A program made the translations under genes and the position numbers. The notes under the pieces are model-generated. The model saw nothing but the letters and a program-made list of their open reading frames with translations, ran no database searches and was not told the origin of the DNA. DNA of 6,797 bases, taken from an uncultured Veillonella sp. (GTDB lineage Bacteria > Bacillota > Negativicutes > Veillonellales > Veillonellaceae). This document shows positions 4,878 to 6,797 of this stretch, in pieces. Within the stretch, counting starts at the first letter, position 1. Each line of letters begins with the position of its first letter. Where the stretch lies: positions 1-6,797 of the forward strand of contig USAV01000097.1 of NCBI GenBank assembly GCA_900552715.1, in the 5' to 3' direction.

Positions 4878-5765
4878 TTATTTTACATATTCTGCTAAAG
4901 CTTTATCAATATATGCTGCTTCTTCGGCACTAGGGTCACACATTGGCAAATTAAATACACCAGCAGGTAAACCTATTTTACGGACTGCATATTTAACAGG
5001 AATAGGATTTGTAGTAATAAACATAGCTTTTATGATATCCGCTAAGCTTTGATGAATACGAAGTGCTTCGTGATTATGACCAGATTCATAAGCTTGAATC
5101 ATAGCATTCATATCTTTGCCCGCTATATGAGAAACTACGGATACAACACCGCATGCTCCTACAGATAGCATTGGCAATGTAAGACCATCATCTCCGCTAT
5201 ATACCATGAAGTCATCCTCAGGCATTAAGCGTTTAATTTCAGATGAAATCATAAGATTGCCACTAGCCTCTTTAATCGCGCATACATGTGGATACTCACT
5301 ATGTAATTGTGCTAGTGTTGTTGGGAAAATGCCTGTTCCTACACGGCTTGGTACATTATATACCATGATTGGAAGCGTAGTAGCCTCTGCAATAGCTTTA
5401 AAGTGTAAGTATTGGCCTTGTTGATTTGGCTTATTGTAGTAAGGTACTACAACCAATAAACCATCGATTCCATCAATTTTAGAAACTTCTTTCACAAATT
5501 CTACAGAAGATTTTGTGTCATTTGAACCTACGTTAGCAATAATAGAACCTTTATGACCACATTCTTTAGCAATAGCTGTAAATAATGCTAATTTATCCTC
5601 TTTAGACATGGATGGGTTTTCCCCTGTTGTACCGCATACAACGAGGCCATCAGAGCCATTATCTAACAAATGATTAGCAATAGCTACACTATTTTCTATG
5701 TTTAAGGATCCATCATTATTAAATGATGTAATCATAGCCGTTAATACTCGACCAAAGGTTTTCAT
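4878..5765 (-). CDS. dapA: 4-hydroxy-tetrahydrodipicolinate synthase
   Basis: This is the first enzyme dedicated to the DAP/lysine branch. It condenses pyruvate with aspartate-4-semialdehyde in the cytoplasm, giving the precursor of meso-DAP for peptidoglycan and of lysine. It has 295 residues, normal for the family, as one TIM barrel. Visible active-site residues are Schiff-base lysine K165 (AIKEASGN), Y136 (VYNVPSRVG), T46-T47 (CGTTGEN), Y110 and R141. The positions equivalent to the E. coli lysine-inhibition site (H53, H56) appear to be K55 and K58, as in Gram-positive enzymes that lysine inhibits poorly; that is inferred from hand alignment. AGGGGAGG lies 6 bases before the ATG. It is 21 bp downstream of asd, which makes its substrate, so the two are almost certainly cotranscribed. 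A strong terminator follows. Confidence 0.97.
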   Translation of the reverse strand: MKTFGRVLTAMITSFNNDGSLNIENSVAIANHLLDNGSDGLVVCGTTGENPSMSKEDKLALFTAIAKECGHKGSIIANVGSNDTKSSVEFVKEVSKIDGIDGLLVVVPYYNKPNQQGQYLHFKAIAEATTLPIMVYNVPSRVGTGIFPTTLAQLHSEYPHVCAIKEASGNLMISSEIKRLMPEDDFMVYSGDDGLTLPMLSVGACGVVSVVSHIAGKDMNAMIQAYESGHNHEALRIHQSLADIIKAMFITTNPIPVKYAVRKIGLPAGVFNLPMCDPSAEEAAYIDKALAEYVK

Positions 5766-5786
5766 ATCTGTCCTCCCCTTGATAGA

Positions 5787-6797
5787 TTAAAATGCTTGTT
5801 TTTCTACCAAGTACTCAGCAATTTGCAACGCATTAAGTGCTGCACCTTTACGAATTTGGTCCCCTACAATCCAGAAATTCATACCTTTGTCATTATATAA
5901 GTCTTTACGAATACGGCCGATTTCACAGTCGTTTTGATTAGATGTATATAATGGCATTGGGTAAATTTGTTCTGCAGGATTATCTTTTACTTGTAAACCA
6001 GGGAATTTCTCACATGCTGCTTTGAAAGCTTCTACAGAAACTGGTTTTTCTGTTTCAACTAAAACAGATTCAGAGTGGGAACGATACACTGGAACACGTA
6101 CAGTAGTTGGTACTACTTGAATTGTGTCATCGTGAAGAATTTTTTGAGTTTCATGAACCATTTTCATTTCTTCTTTTGTGTAATCATTGTCCAAGAACAC
6201 ATCAATTTGTGGTAAAAGGTTAAATGCTACAGGATAATGTTTAGGCGCAGAACCTGTTGGTAATAAGTTTGCAGTCATTTCTTCGCCAGCTGTATATTGT
6301 TTTACTTGGTTTTCAAGTTCCTCAATACCTTCTTTGCCAGCACCAGATACTGCTTGATATGTACTTACTACAATGCGTTTAATTGGAGAAATATCATGAA
6401 GTGGTTTCAAACCTAAGCTCATAATAATAGTGGAGCAGTTAGGATTCGCAATGATACCTTTATGTTTTAAAATATCTTCCGGATTTACTTCTGGTACTAC
6501 GAGAGGTACTTCAGGATCCATACGGAATGCACTAGAGTTATCAATAACGATAGCGCCTCTTTTAGCTGCTTCTGGTGCTAATGTTTTAGAAATAGAACCA
6601 CCTGCAAATAGAGCGATATCAATATTTTCAAAAGATTCAGGTTTAGCTTCCTCTACTACATATGTTTTACCATTAACGGTAAGTTCAGTACCTGCAGAAC
6701 GAGCAGATGCTAACAACTTTAGATTTTCATATGGGAAATTACGCTCTTCAATAAGTGTAATAAATTCAGCACCTACTGCACCAGTAGCACCAAGAAT
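5787..6797 (-). CDS. asd: Aspartate-semialdehyde dehydrogenase (partial, 5' end cut)
   Basis: The enzyme reduces aspartyl-4-phosphate to aspartate-4-semialdehyde with NADPH, feeding DAP/lysine, threonine and methionine synthesis. 336 residues are visible and the reading frame is open to the window edge. The first visible residues are ILGATGAVG, the Rossmann NADP-binding loop, which normally lies about 5-8 residues from the start, so only the start codon and a few residues are missing. The TTG at 6714-6716 is internal and should not be taken as the start. In visible numbering, catalytic cysteine C121 lies in NPNCST, Q148 in STYQAVSGAG, H241 in VYRSHSES, and the substrate-binding arginine is about R297 (EIGRIRKD). 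It is followed after 21 bp by dapA on the same strand. Its promoter and any lysine-responsive leader are outside the window. Confidence 0.96.
   Translation of the reverse strand: MLGATGAVGAEFITLIEERNFPYENLKLLASARSAGTELTVNGKTYVVEEAKPESFENIDIALFAGGSISKTLAPEAAKRGAIVIDNSSAFRMDPEVPLVVPEVNPEDILKHKGIIANPNCSTIIMSLGLKPLHDISPIKRIVVSTYQAVSGAGKEGIEELENQVKQYTAGEEMTANLLPTGSAPKHYPVAFNLLPQIDVFLDNDYTKEEMKMVHETQKILHDDTIQVVPTTVRVPVYRSHSESVLVETEKPVSVEAFKAACEKFPGLQVKDNPAEQIYPMPLYTSNQNDCEIGRIRKDLYNDKGMNFWIVGDQIRKGAALNALQIAEYLVEKQAF

Noticed and set aside
71..6797. CRISPR array, tRNA, rRNA or insertion sequence
   Set aside because: No regularly spaced repeats, cloverleaf-like sequence, rRNA segment, transposase or terminal inverted repeats were seen on either strand.

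Overview
The window is low-GC bacterial DNA with tightly packed genes. It most resembles Veillonella or a close relative in the Negativicutes, judging from protein character, strong Shine-Dalgarno sites, AT-rich spacers and a Firmicutes-type LexA operator. That placement is recognition, not a database result. The first 70 bases are not genomic: they are an untrimmed Illumina Nextera i5 adapter ending in the Tn5 mosaic end, so biology starts at base 71 and the left end is a sequencing fragment end.

Left part (71-2418): two minus-strand envelope genes, each with its own promoter and terminator. They are a PAP2-family membrane phosphatase and a VanW-domain putative lipoprotein. The VanW gene diverges from a plus-strand tyrosine recombinase (2419-3429) across a 107-bp spacer holding two closely packed extended -10 promoters and a dyad between them. 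The recombinase keeps all its catalytic residues but has no mobile-element partner genes. A 27-bp sequence is tandemly duplicated at its stop codon.

Centre (3430-4820): an SOS control module. A bidirectional terminator separates the recombinase from a 102-residue LysM protein on the minus strand, which looks like the SOS division inhibitor YneA. Divergent from it is lexA. The 252-bp spacer carries three LexA-type boxes, one perfect, placed over two good face-to-face promoters. The lexA transcript is predicted to start with a 9-bp hairpin capped by a GUAA tetraloop.

Right part (4836-6797): a minus-strand asd-dapA operon, giving consecutive steps from aspartyl phosphate to the DAP/lysine pathway, with a strong terminator after dapA. 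asd runs off the right edge. Its NADP-binding start is visible past the first apparent start codon, and only a few N-terminal residues seem to be missing. No tRNA, rRNA, CRISPR array or insertion sequence was seen. The best candidate for a noteworthy system is the lexA/yneA-like SOS switch; its parts are of known types, but the layout can be read in detail.
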